64,000 nt of DNA from Turritopsis dohrnii. Its lineage: Eukaryota > Cnidaria > Hydrozoa > Anthoathecata > Oceaniidae. The DNA lies in NCBI GenBank assembly GCA_027922465.2, contig BQMF02000026.1, positions 992,001 to 1,056,000 on the forward strand, read 5' to 3'. A program made the translations under genes and the position numbers. Shown piece after piece: positions 10,916-22,870 of the stretch. The first letter of the stretch is position 1, and each line of letters begins with the position of its first letter. The notes under the pieces were generated by a model. It saw only the letters and a program-made list of their open reading frames with translations, searched no databases and was not told the origin of the DNA.

Positions 10916-12175
10916 GGTGCTGATTTCAAATTTGACAGTCATTTTGTCAGATTTGACTAAAATTGGACAATTTGGGCCAAATTTGGACCAAATATCGAAA
11001 GTTCTTCAAATTTCATGAAATTTTGCATGGATTACATTTGAAAGGTGCTGATTTCAAATTTGACAGTCATTTTGTCTGAATTGACTAAAATTGGACAATT
11101 TGGGCCAAATTTGGACCAAATATCGAAAGTTCTTCAAATTTCATGAAATTTTGCATGGATTACATTTGAAAGGTGCTGATTTCAATTTTGCCAGTCATTT
11201 TGTCAGATTTGACTGAAATTAGACAATTTGGGCCAAATTTGGACCAAATTTCGAAAGTTCTTCAAATTTCATGAAATTTTGCATGTATTACAATTGAAAG
11301 GTGCTGATTTCAAATTTGCCAGTCATTTTGTCAGAATTGACTAAAATTGGACAATTTGGGCCAAATTTGGACCAAATTTCGAAAGTTCTTCAAATTTCAT
11401 GAAATTTTGCATGGAACTACATTTGAAAGGTGCTGATTTCAAATTTGACAGTCATTTTGTCTGAATTGACTAAAATTGGACAATTTGGGCCAAATTTGGA
11501 CCAAATATCGAAAGTTCTTCAAATTTCATGAAATTTTGCATGGATTACATTTGAAAGGTGCTGATTTCAATTTTGCCAGTCATTTTGTCAGATTTGACTG
11601 AAATTAGACAATTTGGGCCAAATTTGGACCAAATTTCGAAAGTTCTTCAAATTTCATGAAATTTTGCATGTATTACAATTGAAAGGTGCTGATTTCAAAT
11701 TTGACAGTCATTTTGTCAGAATTGACTAAAATTGGACAATTTGGGCCAAATTTGGACCAAATTTCGAAAGTTCTTCAAATTTCATGAAATTTTGCATGGA
11801 ACTACATTTGAAAGGTGCTGATTTCAAATTTGACAGTCATTTTGTCAGAATTGACTAAAATTGGACAATTTGGGCCAAATTTGGACCAAATTTCGAAAGT
11901 TCTTCAAATTTCATGAAATTTTGCATGGACTACATTTGAAAGGTGCTGATTTCAAATTTGACAGTCATTTTGTCAGAATTGACTAAAATTGGACAATTTG
12001 GGCCAAATTTGGACCAAATTTCGAAAGTTCTTCAAATTTCATGAAATTTTGCATGGATTACATTTGAAAGGTGCTGATTTCAAATTTGACAGTCATTTTG
12101 TCAGATTTGACTAAAATTGGACAATTTGGGCCAAATTTGGACCAAATTTTAATAAAATCTTCAATTTTCATGAAT
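10916..12175. repeat. 128-bp satellite array with 385-bp higher-order repeat
   Basis: Ten units begin with GGTGCTGATTTCAA at 10916, 11044, 11172, 11300, 11429, 11557, 11685, 11814, 11942 and 12070 (spacing 128 or 129). Unit variants recur in groups of three: units 2-3-4 and 5-6-7 share matched diagnostic changes (TCTGAATTG; then TTGCCAGTC, GAAATTAGAC and GTATTACAATTG; then an extra base in GGAACTAC), a higher-order period of 385 bp. No coding potential. The last unit decays around 12150-12175. Confidence 0.9.
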
Positions 12176-14726
12176 AAACATCATGCACAAGATATTGGTG
12201 AACTGTGTTTCTGGCTCCGAAACATCATAGTGAATTGCAAAGCTGTCAAGATTAAGTTAAACAAGATTCGCAAAAATGCGACTATATATTTCCCCAAAGT
12301 TGCAAAACTTTTATCCATTATTGTGTGTACATAGAAGACCATAAGAAAAGTGGTATAACTACCATCAACGCAAATAAAAATGCTGTCCATACTAATCAGG
12401 GTAGAATTCAATTTAATACCACAAAGGAAGTTATTTCGAACTTATTATGAAATGAAGATATTCATGGTCATGTGACATGGTTTCTCTTATAATTTTTGCT
12501 GAGGAGTTAAAAAAAGTTATGAGTTATGATAAGTTATTATGGACAAAGCTAAAAATTGGAAGACCTAAATGCAACTAATATTTCCCCTTAAACAACTGAA
12601 TATCAACAACTGCATCAATAAGTATAAGGTAAATTCATCATAATAAACGTATGATCTTCATTGCTGCAGAAGCTTGACATCCTTTTACACAGTAATATCA
12701 TGGCAAACAATGTAATTCCACAGAACACAGCTTTCGTAACTCGTATTAAACTATTTTACAACATCATACAATGAAATTTGTTTACAAGTTTACAAAAGAA
12801 GAAAAGAAAATTGTCAAACCTAATTTTAATACTACAGTCTAAGTATTAAAAATACTTTGGGGTAAACAGCAAATAACTATCAAAAACAATCCAAATTTGT
12901 ACTGTGTAGCATTTCAAATTAGGACAAGAGTTATTTTCCAAAAAGAGATGGTCTTAAAAGTGACAATTTATAAAATTAAATTCAAGTATTCAGAATAAAC
13001 ATCTCAGTCACAAAAGTATGTGGACACTCATTATTTATGTGATAAAAATGACTTTCGTAAATCTCAAATGAAAAAAACAAACAAATTTTGGTAGTGAAAA
13101 TACACATCCATAACCAAATCACTACGAAGCCAAAAAAAGAAATTTGAGTTCTGGTTTGATTTAATTTACAGATTCTTATGTTGGATTGTGTTTTAATTTA
13201 TGTTTGTTGTTTGTGTAAGGAAAGTTGACAGTATAAATATTATATATAATTATACTTTTTACAAAATAAAATATCATAATACAGTATCAAAACAGTATGC
13301 GTGATCATGGAATTAATCCATAGTATCCAGCCTATCCAGTCCAGGGAAGCACGTTCAACCAGGTTCTTTCAAGTTATTATCTGTCTCAATCCTGTGTATA
13401 AAAATATTGTACGTAATTTGTTTTCTGGAACATCTTATTGCATATATGACATCACGTTTTTACTTGCTGTTTTTGTAATGTACTCTTTGAATTAACATAA
13501 TTGGTTAAACTACTTGTTCTCCACGTATAAAAGGTTTCCCTTGTGGTAGCTGTACATCATGTGCGTGCTGTGTCAGTTCAGTTTGGCTATACATTCATTC
13601 TGTACATTATATCCTGTCAAATCAGGATGTAAAATAAAAATAAATCTTCAGCCTGTATTGATAATGAATTTTCGTCTTTGCACTGAAATCACAGCTTCAA
13701 TGTTTTGCTGTTCCAAACATTTAACTACCAACCAATCATCCATAGCATAGATAGCATCATTATTGTTATCAACAAAAACAAAACAATTTTTTTTCTGTAT
13801 TTTACACGTTCATTAAAAAGTTTTTGCAAAACCTTTAACACTGAACTAAAACGATTATTTCCATCATTTAACAACCTTTGTATCTTTTGAATCATTTTAA
13901 AAGCTGACAGGAAAAGCAAAGTCTTCTATTGACAATCTGCACTGACTGAAAAAAAATGGCGCACTTACTTCACTGTAGACTAGCCTCTATTCTTATCTAC
14001 TTTGGCGGCTAGGTGAAAATGCAATACTGAACCGCGGCTATAAAAGTGAACGGAGAAGATGAAGAAGGAAACTGCCGGTTTTAACATATATTTCGCCCTA
14101 CGGGGAAATATATAATAAATTAAAGAAGGGAGTAATTTGATGAATTCCAGACTGTATCAAATTATTAGTCAGTGTACAAGTCATTCAGATATCTTGAAAA
14201 TTAGCCTAAAGCAATTTTCTCAAGGGCTGATGCGGAAATTGTTCAAGCCTAATGGCTTCTAGTTTATATATTTATTTGGCCATCTAGTTAGCGTGTCATT
14301 GTTTTTTTTAAGTCACTTTCATTTGTTTGTTTACTTTTTAAAAAGCCATAGGCATTTAGCTACATATAGCCACTCTCCCCCACAAATTTTGACCTAGCAT
14401 TAGTTACACCTCTGCTTCAATACAACAATGATCTGGAGATAGCAAATCAAACTGTTCGTTTCGTATTTAAGAACATCCTTTCCATGCACTCAAGCGTCTC
14501 TTATACTTATACACTAACAAAATAATCAATTTAAGAAGAAGAAGAACTTTTCGAACTCAGGATTATTTGGAATGCTATTATTATGTAGATTTTACACAAA
14601 TTTGTGATAAAAGTACTTTCTGATCATGAAGATGAAAATGAACTTTTATAGTATTTATACCAGCACCTTGTGAGGCTTAGTGGTGCATTTACCTTCTTGC
14701 CTCTATTACTTCTGTCTAACATAATA
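12176..14726. other. Gap: no supportable gene
   Basis: AT-rich DNA with chance reading frames. Around 14038 there is a TATA-like GGCTATAAAAGTG followed by a very short open frame. At about 14080-14113 the palindromic stretch ATATATTTCGCCC/GGGGAAATATAT can form a hairpin. Neither is enough to call a gene. Confidence 0.35.
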
Positions 14727-15135
14727 GGGAACTTACGAAAGTACGACGGAACGTGGACGACGACGTACAAGATATTCATCTTCTATGAATCACAAAAGAG
14801 CAGAAACTGTACTATTGTGTAAAGAAGTTAATTTATAATGCCTTTGAAGTTTGTTTTTTGAACTTTGAGAGACAGAATCATGAAGGAACCGAGGAAAATT
14901 TATCGGAAGTACTGCTATTTCTTACGTCTTCGTTTTCGGTACGACTTCAAAATATTACTTTTCACGTTGTGTGTAGAACGTGCAAATGTAATAATGATAT
15001 TAGTAAAATTAAAAACATTTCCCAATAGTATAGTGTGAAATGACTTCCATTCTAAAGCAAATCTATGGAGTAAAGTGAATCTTTTGTTTGCCTCAAGTCA
15101 TCGTCCACGTTGCCGTCGTAGTTTCGTAAGCTCCC
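14727..15135. mobile_element. TA-flanked MITE (409 bp)
   Basis: Terminal inverted repeats of about 40 bp: GGGAACTTACGAAAGTACGA on the left, complement of CGTAGTTTCGTAAGCTCCC on the right, flanked by TA on both sides. The TA duplication suggests the Tc1/mariner superfamily. No transposase coding. A second, internally related copy starts at about 16030. Confidence 0.7.
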
Positions 15136-16027
15136 TAATAACACGTTCAAGACAATACTTCATCAATAAAATGATTAACAGCATACAACAGTTTACTGAC
15201 AAAAGAATCTTGCAATATTAAATATGATTTATTGGAAGAAAAAACGTTAAACTTTTTGGGAAAATTTGATTATTTCCACAGGAAAAAAGAAATGTTTTAA
15301 ACCTTACACTCCATCGCAGATGCAGTTCATGGTAATACGAGAAATACGTGAGTGCAAACCTAGTTGGCCATCAAACAACATTTCGCCGGTTTATCAAAAA
15401 CATAGTCTTTCCCCAATCACTTAAAAACATCCGTTCTTATAAGAAAATTGAAAACAGTCTGTCGCACATCTCCATGATTTTACAAAATCTATAATGCTTA
15501 TTATGACAATGTGCATGTTTTTCTTTAATTTTTGATACACCTCAAGCTTAAATTTGTTTATTGTTTTCGAAATTGCTGTCATTGTTTCATAAAATCTTTT
15601 CTTTTCATTCACATCTTAATCGACCATTAAAAATTTAATTACATTTTTCCAAGACATTTTCCTTTATTTTTCAAAAACCACTTTTTCATTTTTCACAAAA
15701 ATAACTTAGCCGAAACGAAAGAACTTGAAAGTGGCTTTCCATCGATGTAAAAATTATTTTGAAATTCAGTATATTCATTTAAAAAAACAACTTTAAATTT
15801 TCCGTTTCCAACACTATGAAACACACTGTATAACACTATGTACTTTCCCAACAGAAGATGTAATTTGTTTTGATGAGCAGGGCAACTCATTCATATATGG
15901 CAGGAAAGAAAATCAAGGCAAAACTTTGTATTTCACAATGATTTGCGGCATAAGCTACTGTACACTCGTTGTGAGCAATTAGTCAAAATCATAAAGTGAT
16001 GTTTCCTTGATGTGACGTTCGAGAACT
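15136..16027. other. Gap between two MITE copies
   Basis: AT-rich sequence with short chance frames on the minus strand (15421-15612, 15693-15890); none shows a recognisable domain or good splice context. Nothing else seen. Confidence 0.3.
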
Positions 16028-16405
16028 TACGAAAGTACGACGACGAAAGTACGACGGCAACGTGGATGACGACGTACAAGATATTCATCTTCAATGAATC
16101 ACAAAAAAGCGGAAACTATACACTTGGGTTAAGAAGTTTATTTATAATGCCTTTGAAGTTTGTTTTTTGAACTTTGAGAGACAGATTCATGAAGGAACCA
16201 AGGAAAATTTATCGGAAGTACTGCTAGACTCACGTCTTCGTTTTCAGTACGACTTCAAAATATTACTTTTCACGTTGTGTGTAGAACGTGCAAATATCTA
16301 ATAATGATATTAGTAAAATTAAAAATATTTCCCAATAGTATAGTGTGAAATGACTTCCATTCTAAAGCATATCTATGGAGTAAAGTGAATCTTTTGTTTG
16401 CTTTG
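16028..16405. mobile_element. Truncated copy of the 14727 MITE family
   Basis: Begins GAGAACTTACGAAAGTACGA and follows the 14727 element in the same orientation for about 370 bp (shared CAAGATATTCATCTTC, then the stretch to TAAAGTGAATCTTTTG), then diverges before the right TIR. A small duplication of the GTACGACG segment is present near its start. Confidence 0.65.
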
Positions 16406-17289
16406 TTAATAATAAAAAGCTGCTCGTTCCCAGACCATTTCCCAGCTGTTCTATTTCTACTGACATCAGCATATTGCAACCCTCAGATCTACATATAATA
16501 GTTCATTATCTTTAAAGTTGTTTGCATAACGGATTCTCGTCGATGGCGTGAATTTATTTAAAGAAAACATACACACAGGAGGAATTATTGACTCGCTTCC
16601 ATTCCAATATCAAGCTCAGATGAATACTGGTTTTTCAAAGGAAGACGTGTTGGAAATTCGTTAAAAATGATGATGCATTATTGACAATTTGCTGATTCAA
16701 CAAGAATTCCGAATGACATTCGTGATTCGCTTATTTGAAACCAGACTTTTAAACGATACAGTTGCTAAGTTCTTTGTACCATATTAGCACTGAGGGGGGG
16801 TTAGTGTGACCTCCTCAAGTGAACCAATCAATATGCAACTACTATATAATAATAACAATAATAACGGTTTATATTTCAGTTCCAAAGTTTTACATTTGGC
16901 TAACTCTACTGAAATAGCGAAAGACTAGTGTATGTGCACGATCATAAATTAAATATTAGAAAAGTAACATTTGCTAATAAACCTATACTTCAAAAACAAG
17001 AACAAGAAGGTTGAGAAGGCAAGGGTCAACAATGAAAAATGAAGACAGGCGTATGACGTAAACTTGAACGATGTTGAGAATTCTTGTCGTTACTATTGTG
17101 GTCGCCCTTTCAATGTATACGGAGACAAATAAGCCCTAAATTGTTGTAGCGAGAGAAATACGTACATAAAATATATGAAGAGGCATTATACTCATAAACG
17201 AGAAAAAGGTGAGTTGACTATAGGGTGGTGAATATTGTAGATAACCCAAAATTTAGGCTCAATGTTGAAATATCATAGCGCAAAAACCT

Positions 17290-17507
17290 CGGTTAAATTT
17301 GCAGAACATTCCATAACTATGACAAGATCGACATACAGTTGGCATTGAATATTTTGGCTGCTGTGTATTCGGACGTCGTTTGGACATTTGTTGAGCACTT
17401 GATCATATTGCCCATTTGGCCTCTTCTTGTACGAGTTTCGTTGTTCAATTCCATAGGTAGGAATTAAGGCCAGTCTGGGCAGTTAATCGATTTCCATGCC
17501 AGTTTTG
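17290..17507 (-). pseudogene. C-terminal remnant of LINE reverse transcriptase protein
   Basis: Read on the minus strand this segment gives LAWKSIN, a WP..L motif and, in another frame, TAAKIFNA, all typical of the C-terminus of CR1/Jockey-type ORF2 proteins. It continues the LINE at 19391-20945, from which it is separated by an inserted TIR element. Frames are broken several times, so it is dead. Confidence 0.55.
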
Positions 17508-17669
17508 CAATACACCTTTCCCGAATTTCTGTTTAAATGTCATGTTAATGCTTAGTTATCAAGTTTAGCCTCGTTTCTATGTTTTTCATTGTTTTTCTAA
17601 TTGCATAATGTTTTCATTAAGTAATAGTTACTCGTTCTTTCAGTTCCTCAGTGGAATAATTAGAAGTAA

Positions 17670-19309
17670 CTAGCCGCCAAGGCGGCGTCGCTCGCCGCCC
17701 ATGTTCAGCCTGCGTTGCATCACCACCTGCTCCAAATTATTGCACTTAAAACCAGCGATAAGACTTCCTTTGCTGCTGGCTTTATCGCTTAATAAAGCTC
17801 GTTTGCACGTGAAGAGAAATACGTTCCTGGTGTTTCAAATCTTGCGTGTTCTTAACTCAGCCGTTCATTGTCGCGGTCGCATTTAAAATATCAGCAGACT
17901 TTCTTGCTTTACACAATGCATTCCGAACGTGAACTTCACGTGGTTTTTCTTTACGATTTTAAACCAATCAAATATCAGTTTAACAATACACTAAATACGC
18001 AGAGAGAAAAAAACTTTTCAATTTATTATTAGCTTTTGTTTTACGCGCTCTAACATGGGTGCTATCAGAAGTAGGTGAAAAAATGGTTTCACTTAAAAAG
18101 ATCACACGGGAGGAGAAAAAAATGCACGTGCTAAATGAATGAAGTGAATAAAAAACGTTCGATCAGATTAAAATAGATTAAAAGAAATCGATTAAAACAA
18201 ATTAAGACAACTATTAAGACAAAGGCAAAAAAATATTTTGTTTCATGATACTCTTTTTTTAAGGGCAATTTACACGGTACGATTTTTCATACGATTTTTG
18301 TCGTACAGGTCGTATCGCACTGTGTAAACATAAAAAATCGTACGAAAATGTGTCGTATTATGGTGTCGTGTACGACAAAAAAAAAGTTAAACATGTTTAA
18401 CTTTCATACGACATCGTACGAAAATTAACCAATCATATCGAAGCAGACAATACTTCAAGTGAGGGAAAAGAGAAAAAGACAAAATATTTTTATCTCTATC
18501 CTTTTTGGCAATATCTTTTTGAATTAGAGAGAGCAAAAAATCGACATCTTCTGGTCTCATTCTCAAATAATTGGCATATATGGCAACTTCTTCATTTCGA
18601 AGTTCCAAATTAGTATAGAGACCTTTTAAATCTCTTCTTTCCAACCATTACTTGATCCACTCTGAACGCGTTTTACGTTTCTTCTTTGCTTTTGTGTTAT
18701 CTTCAATTTAAAAAATACGGATATTTTGACATCGCGCAGCACAGCTTCATCACTCTCCATTTTTTTCCATTAAAAATCATTTCTCTCTTCTGAGTGTCGT
18801 AACGTGTAAACACACGCGTCTTTGAAAAAAAATCATACATCAAATGTGTACGACAAAAATCGTACGACAAAAATCGTACCGTGTAAATTGCCCTTTACCT
18901 ATCGGTTTTTAAACATTTTGATTGCTCAAAAAAAAAGTTCACCCGTCTCAGACAGTCAGGCAAGAGTTAGTGGCAAACCGAACATGCTGCCACGTTCTGC
19001 CACTGCTGCTTTTTGTCCAAAATGTTTAATCAGTTAGTTTCTTTGTATTTAGTTGATGTACTGTTTTCAAAGCCAAGTCAACGTGGAATATAAAACTAAC
19101 AATAACGATAAAAACAAAACGTTATTCCTATTAGTTCATCAGCCAAAAAAAGTCACGTTCGATTGGGGTTGCAATGTATTTGCTTCGAACTCACGTCGCA
19201 CACAAAAAAAGAAATAATTTCGCTCACAACTCAATCTACCATTTTGCGTGACTTACAAACAAACAAACAAACAAACAGACAGACAGAGAATCGGCTATTA
19301 ATATATAGA
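17670..19309 (-). mobile_element. Non-autonomous Helitron D, split by a Harbinger element
   Basis: On the minus strand the element starts TCTATATATTAATAGCCGAT (19309) and ends with a GC-rich hairpin (GGCGGC...GCCGCC) and CTAG (17670-17673). The flanks are A before the 5' end and T after the 3' end, the classical Helitron A|T insertion. No replication protein coding is visible. A Harbinger element occupies 18262-18894. Its 3' hairpin is related to an internal segment of Helitrons A and B. Confidence 0.8.
18262..18894 (-). mobile_element. PIF/Harbinger element with nuclease remnant (633 bp)
   Basis: Terminal inverted repeats AGGGCAATTTACACGGTACG at both ends with TTA target duplications (18259-18261 and 18895-18897); a 3-bp TWA duplication is diagnostic for PIF/Harbinger. 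The TIR interior is rich in TCGTACGA palindromes. Inside, on the minus strand (18387-18644 and upstream to about 18700), the translation contains ERRDLKG, IYANYLRMRPEDVDFLL and IAKKD, matching the N-terminal region of Harbinger nucleases. A stop codon interrupts it and the catalytic DDE part is absent, so it is a deletion derivative. Confidence 0.8.
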
Positions 19310-19390
19310 TTAACAGTTTGAAAAAGAGGCGCAACTTAGAGGCTAGGCTATAACACGGTGTTTAAACAGAAATTCGGGAAAGGTCTATTG

Positions 19391-20945
19391 ACCATGAGGA
19401 GTGTTCAACAGCAGGTAGCCAACGCAGGTTCACAGCATCAACGGTTTTCATATACCTTCCACATACGTAACCAGCACTAGCATTGACCAGTTTCTGGAGA
19501 CGTTTTTGCATGTAGGATGGAGCACGGTGAAACACCGCATTACCATAGTCAACTCGACTGAGAATTAATGTTATCTGTTATCTAACATTAAAAGGTGTAA
19601 AACGTTTTATTTTCGCTAGTGTTCGCAGAGCTGCATGTGACGTCGACAAGACTTGGCTGATGTTGGGGTTCTATGATAAGTCGTGATCAAAAATGATGCC
19701 AAGAATCTTTTAATTGGTTTTCCTCTGGATCTCTATTCCATTTGATTCAACTTTATAGAGATTTCGATCGTCCAGATTTCGAGATTTCAGCAGTTCACCA
19801 AATAAGCCGTTTTTGTCTTGGCAGAGTTGAAGACGAGGTTGCTGTCACTAATCAATCAGTTTGTTCAGATCTTCATTGATGATTTGCACATGTTCTTGCA
19901 ACTCCGTTGGTTTGGATGCTCGATAAATGTTATTGTCATACTGCATACATGACCCTGTAGTGCTCTCATTTAGATCATGAATATATATATTGAATGGCAT
20001 GGGACCCAGGATGCTCCCTTGAGGGACCCCATTTGTGACTGTTAGCCGGTAGCTGCAAAGTAAGTGTTTTGTATCTTTAGATAACCCAACTCTTTGAAGC
20101 TTTCGTATGAAAGTCTCAAAATCGACCGTATCAAAAGCTTTCGAGTAATCTGCCATGACTGATAATGTAATCTCTCCTCTGCTCATAGCTTTCAGAATAC
20201 CATCTCTAATTTTGATGCACGTAGATACTGTACAATGTCCCTTCCGAAACCCAGACTGGTATTGTGAGAGTATCGCCTGGTTTTCAAGAAATTAAACAAT
20301 TTGATTCATCAGAAGTCTCTCGTAAACTTTCGATAGAATCGATAAAATTCAGATAAGTCGAAAGTCACCTGGTCCCTTTGGGTTGTTCACCTTTGGTATT
20401 GGGCTTATTCTGGAAACTTTCCATTGTTGTGGGAAAGTGTTAGCTTGAATACATTTGTTGATGATGTGACAGAGTGGACTGGTAATATAATCCACACTGG
20501 CTTTTAGGTACTTTGCAGGAATGCTATCATGCCCGGTAGAGCAATCTTGTCAGATTGAGAGGATTGCCTTGCGGATATCTTCGTAGGATACAGGTTTGAA
20601 GTAAAGCACATTTTCAGTATCTTGCAGTGATTTGATGATTTTTGTGAGCATTTCTTCAGGCTTTGGTTGGGAGCCAAGCATTCGTTCTGCTGTAGTATTA
20701 AAATGGAGATTGATCTCGTTAGGGTTTGCGTTTATCTTTGCAGGGCTTGGTTTGAGAATACGGTATATGGTGTTCCACACATCTTTCGGTCGCTTGGATG
20801 AAAAAGCTGTTTTATAAAAGTTCCATTTCGCCAATTTGATGAGTTTTATTAACCTCCTTTCGGCAAGTACCATAATTTTGTAAATCTATTTCGGAGCCGG
20901 TTCTCTGAGCTGTAGTATGGAGGAGAAGGTTTTTCTTCAACAATT
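19391..20945 (-). pseudogene. LINE (CR1/Jockey-type) reverse transcriptase pseudogene
   Basis: Minus-strand translation gives, in order, the linker PYYSSE..LRNRFTKLW (about 20920), a segment with DVWNTIYRILKP (20550-20873), GHDSIPAKYLK, QYQSGFRKGHCT, MADYSKAFDTVDFETF, NGVPQGSILGP and DLNKLID (19848-20186), and finally LSRVDYGNAVFHRAPSYMQK (about 19500). The order is that of an ORF2 reverse transcriptase of the CR1/Jockey group. Frameshifts and stops break it, a stretch before NGVPQGS is deleted, and the catalytic YADD position reads YDNN. It is an inactive relic; its 3' end is displaced to 17290-17507 by an insertion. Confidence 0.8.
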
Positions 20946-22481
20946 TGTCTTTAATGTTTAAATCCTTAGGCCAGGGAGAGGGAGATGGAACATGTATTAA
21001 CGATCACCTCCATACATCGGTCACCTCCTGATAAGCGGCCAAAAAAGAAAGTTTTACTTTGCACGCTTACTTCAGGTGTTGATGTAAAGTTTCTAATGAC
21101 TTTGTAATAACTCTACTAAGTTGTATATAATTCCCTACAAATCTATAGAAAAATAGTTTCGTGTAAACGAAACATGATTTTTACGAATCCCGCTAATTTT
21201 CTCACGCCGTAGATGATCTCATCTTGTATTTTCTTTTATCACTTTTTTATCTGCTATCATCATCTTTAAAATAGGAAAGTTATAAAAAGTATTGGCCGCC
21301 ATTTTCATTTGGGTTTCTGAATAGAAAAACTGCTTACTCTTTAAACTTTTTGTGTTTTTTAAACAAAAATTGATAGTTAGTGAGTGAACATTGAAAGGAA
21401 TTTATTCTTCACTGCACTGCACTTAGCTACCTTTCAATTCCTGGCTTTCAGTATGGAACAAAACACAAGAAGATTTTTGCAAAATGTTTCCTAGTTGCCT
21501 ATTTACAGTGTGTCTCTGAAAAAAGTCAAACTTTGAACGTGAATAACTTTTTATTTGTTGCTGTAACAAATTTGTTTTGTTTTTTTAAAATTCCATAAGA
21601 AATTTTCCAAACTTTTCAAACATTACTCCTTTCAGAATATGGAAAAAAATCAAGGAGAAGAAAAAGCAATTTTTATCAACTATTAAATACGTAATAATTA
21701 CTAAAATTGGAACTGGGGCGAAAGTTACCAGTGACGTAATTCACGAATGGGAATATATTTCCTTAAGTCTCTGCTATCCTGAAAATTGGTTTCTTTTCGA
21801 AGTTTATTACATAAGAAGCGAAAGTGTAGACTGCATACTGTAATGCATTACGATGAAAGAACACAAGCTGGGAATTTTCAAAATTCTATCAAAACATTCA
21901 TTCTATATAAATATTTTAGGGTGTTTTAATCACGTTTTCACGACAAAAATAGACCTTACTCCTATGAACTATAAAGAGGAGTTAATAATAAGCTTCGTCA
22001 GCAAAATCTTCATTACTTCTTCATTCTTCAACTTCTCCACTGCCTCGATCTTCATTTCCATCTAAATTTCTTTTGTTTGAGGCAATGTAATGGCTGATGT
22101 TTCTTATGCCTCATTTACATTATCTTTTCAAAATATCGCAATATCACCTACAGCAGGCTAACAAAGTTTTACGTTGAATTACAGATGAATGAATTTGCTG
22201 AATGAGATGCTGCCAAGGTAACCTTGGGGACGAGGTGGATAAAAGTTCGAATATTCTCAGACGAGGTCGATTTACGGAATGATTAATAATTCAACGCACT
22301 GCGTGTTTTTTCCGCTTTTTTACTAAGATAGTATCTGCCGCAGAGGCCAGATAATACAACAAGGCTGTATGTCTTTCACATATGCTTTTGATAAACACAG
22401 TATCAAAATCAACCTAGCATCGCCTTTTGCGCGACAACTAGACGAAACCTTTCTTTTTTTCTTTCTTTCTCTTTTCAAACA
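20946..22481. other. Gap with a partial MITE (about 21050-21205)
   Basis: About 150 bp at 21050-21205 (containing CCCTACAAATCTATAGAAAA) is an inverted partial copy of the TA-flanked element at 34797-35061. The remainder is AT-rich with only chance frames; the reading frame at 21853-22065 has no recognisable motif. Confidence 0.45.
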
Positions 22482-22870
22482 TGATGTCAAACGTCATAGA
22501 TGCTATCGCTCTTCTTCTCCGAGACGAAGATGAGGAAATGGAGCATGTCCAAGAGCGCTCACAGTGGGTTTGACCATGGATCGCAAGAAGAAAACCCGAT
22601 GGAGTTTTTTACTTCATGTTTCAAGAGCTGAAAGATATGAGGATGCTGAAGGGTTTAGAGACTATGTAAGGCTGGCTACAACATCTTTTAACAAATTAAT
22701 TTTACTTCTAGCATCCTCTCTATTGAAGAAGGACACTGTTATGTGAGAGTTCATCAAACCAGAGGAAATGTGTTGCGTATCTCTTAGATATTTTGCGAGT
22801 GGTGAATCCTTTCGCTATCAAGTGAGGTGAAAGATTCATCAACGTTTGCAGTCTCATCGAGAAATTCTAT
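22482..22870 (+). pseudogene. Harbinger-type transposase relic (N-terminal part)
   Basis: Starts with an ATG at 22482 giving a leader with MSNVIDAIALLLRDEDEE, then a frameshift near 22570 into a frame with GFRDYVRLATTSFNKLI and LKKDT. After a stop codon the frame continues with EEMCCVSLRYFASGESF to about 22835. That order (YxRL..F..L...I.KKDT..R..I.PEE....LR..A.G.S) is the N-terminal half of Harbinger (HARBI1-like) nucleases. The DDE catalytic domain is missing, and at least one frameshift and one stop are present. TIRs were not found. Confidence 0.7.

Larger units (their letters stand above)
17508..19390. mobile_element. TIR element inserted in a LINE, itself carrying a Helitron
   Basis: The ends read CAATACACCTTTCCCGAATT (17508) and, inverted, CAATAGACCTTTCCCGAATT (ending 19390). 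Similarity continues for about 70 bp, including TTTAAA and TAGCCTC. A related short element at 30908-31124 has the same termini and an 8-bp direct repeat, so the family may be hAT-like. Its own sequence is 17508-17669 and 19310-19390; the rest is the inserted Helitron. Confidence 0.65.

Noticed and set aside
10916..12175. CRISPR-like array of regularly spaced repeats
   Set aside because: The whole 128-bp unit is repeated with no unique spacers, in a eukaryotic genome; it is a satellite.
18387..18644. Intact host gene on the minus strand
   Set aside because: The match is to a Harbinger nuclease N-terminus, with an internal stop upstream, inside an element bounded by TIRs and TTA duplications.
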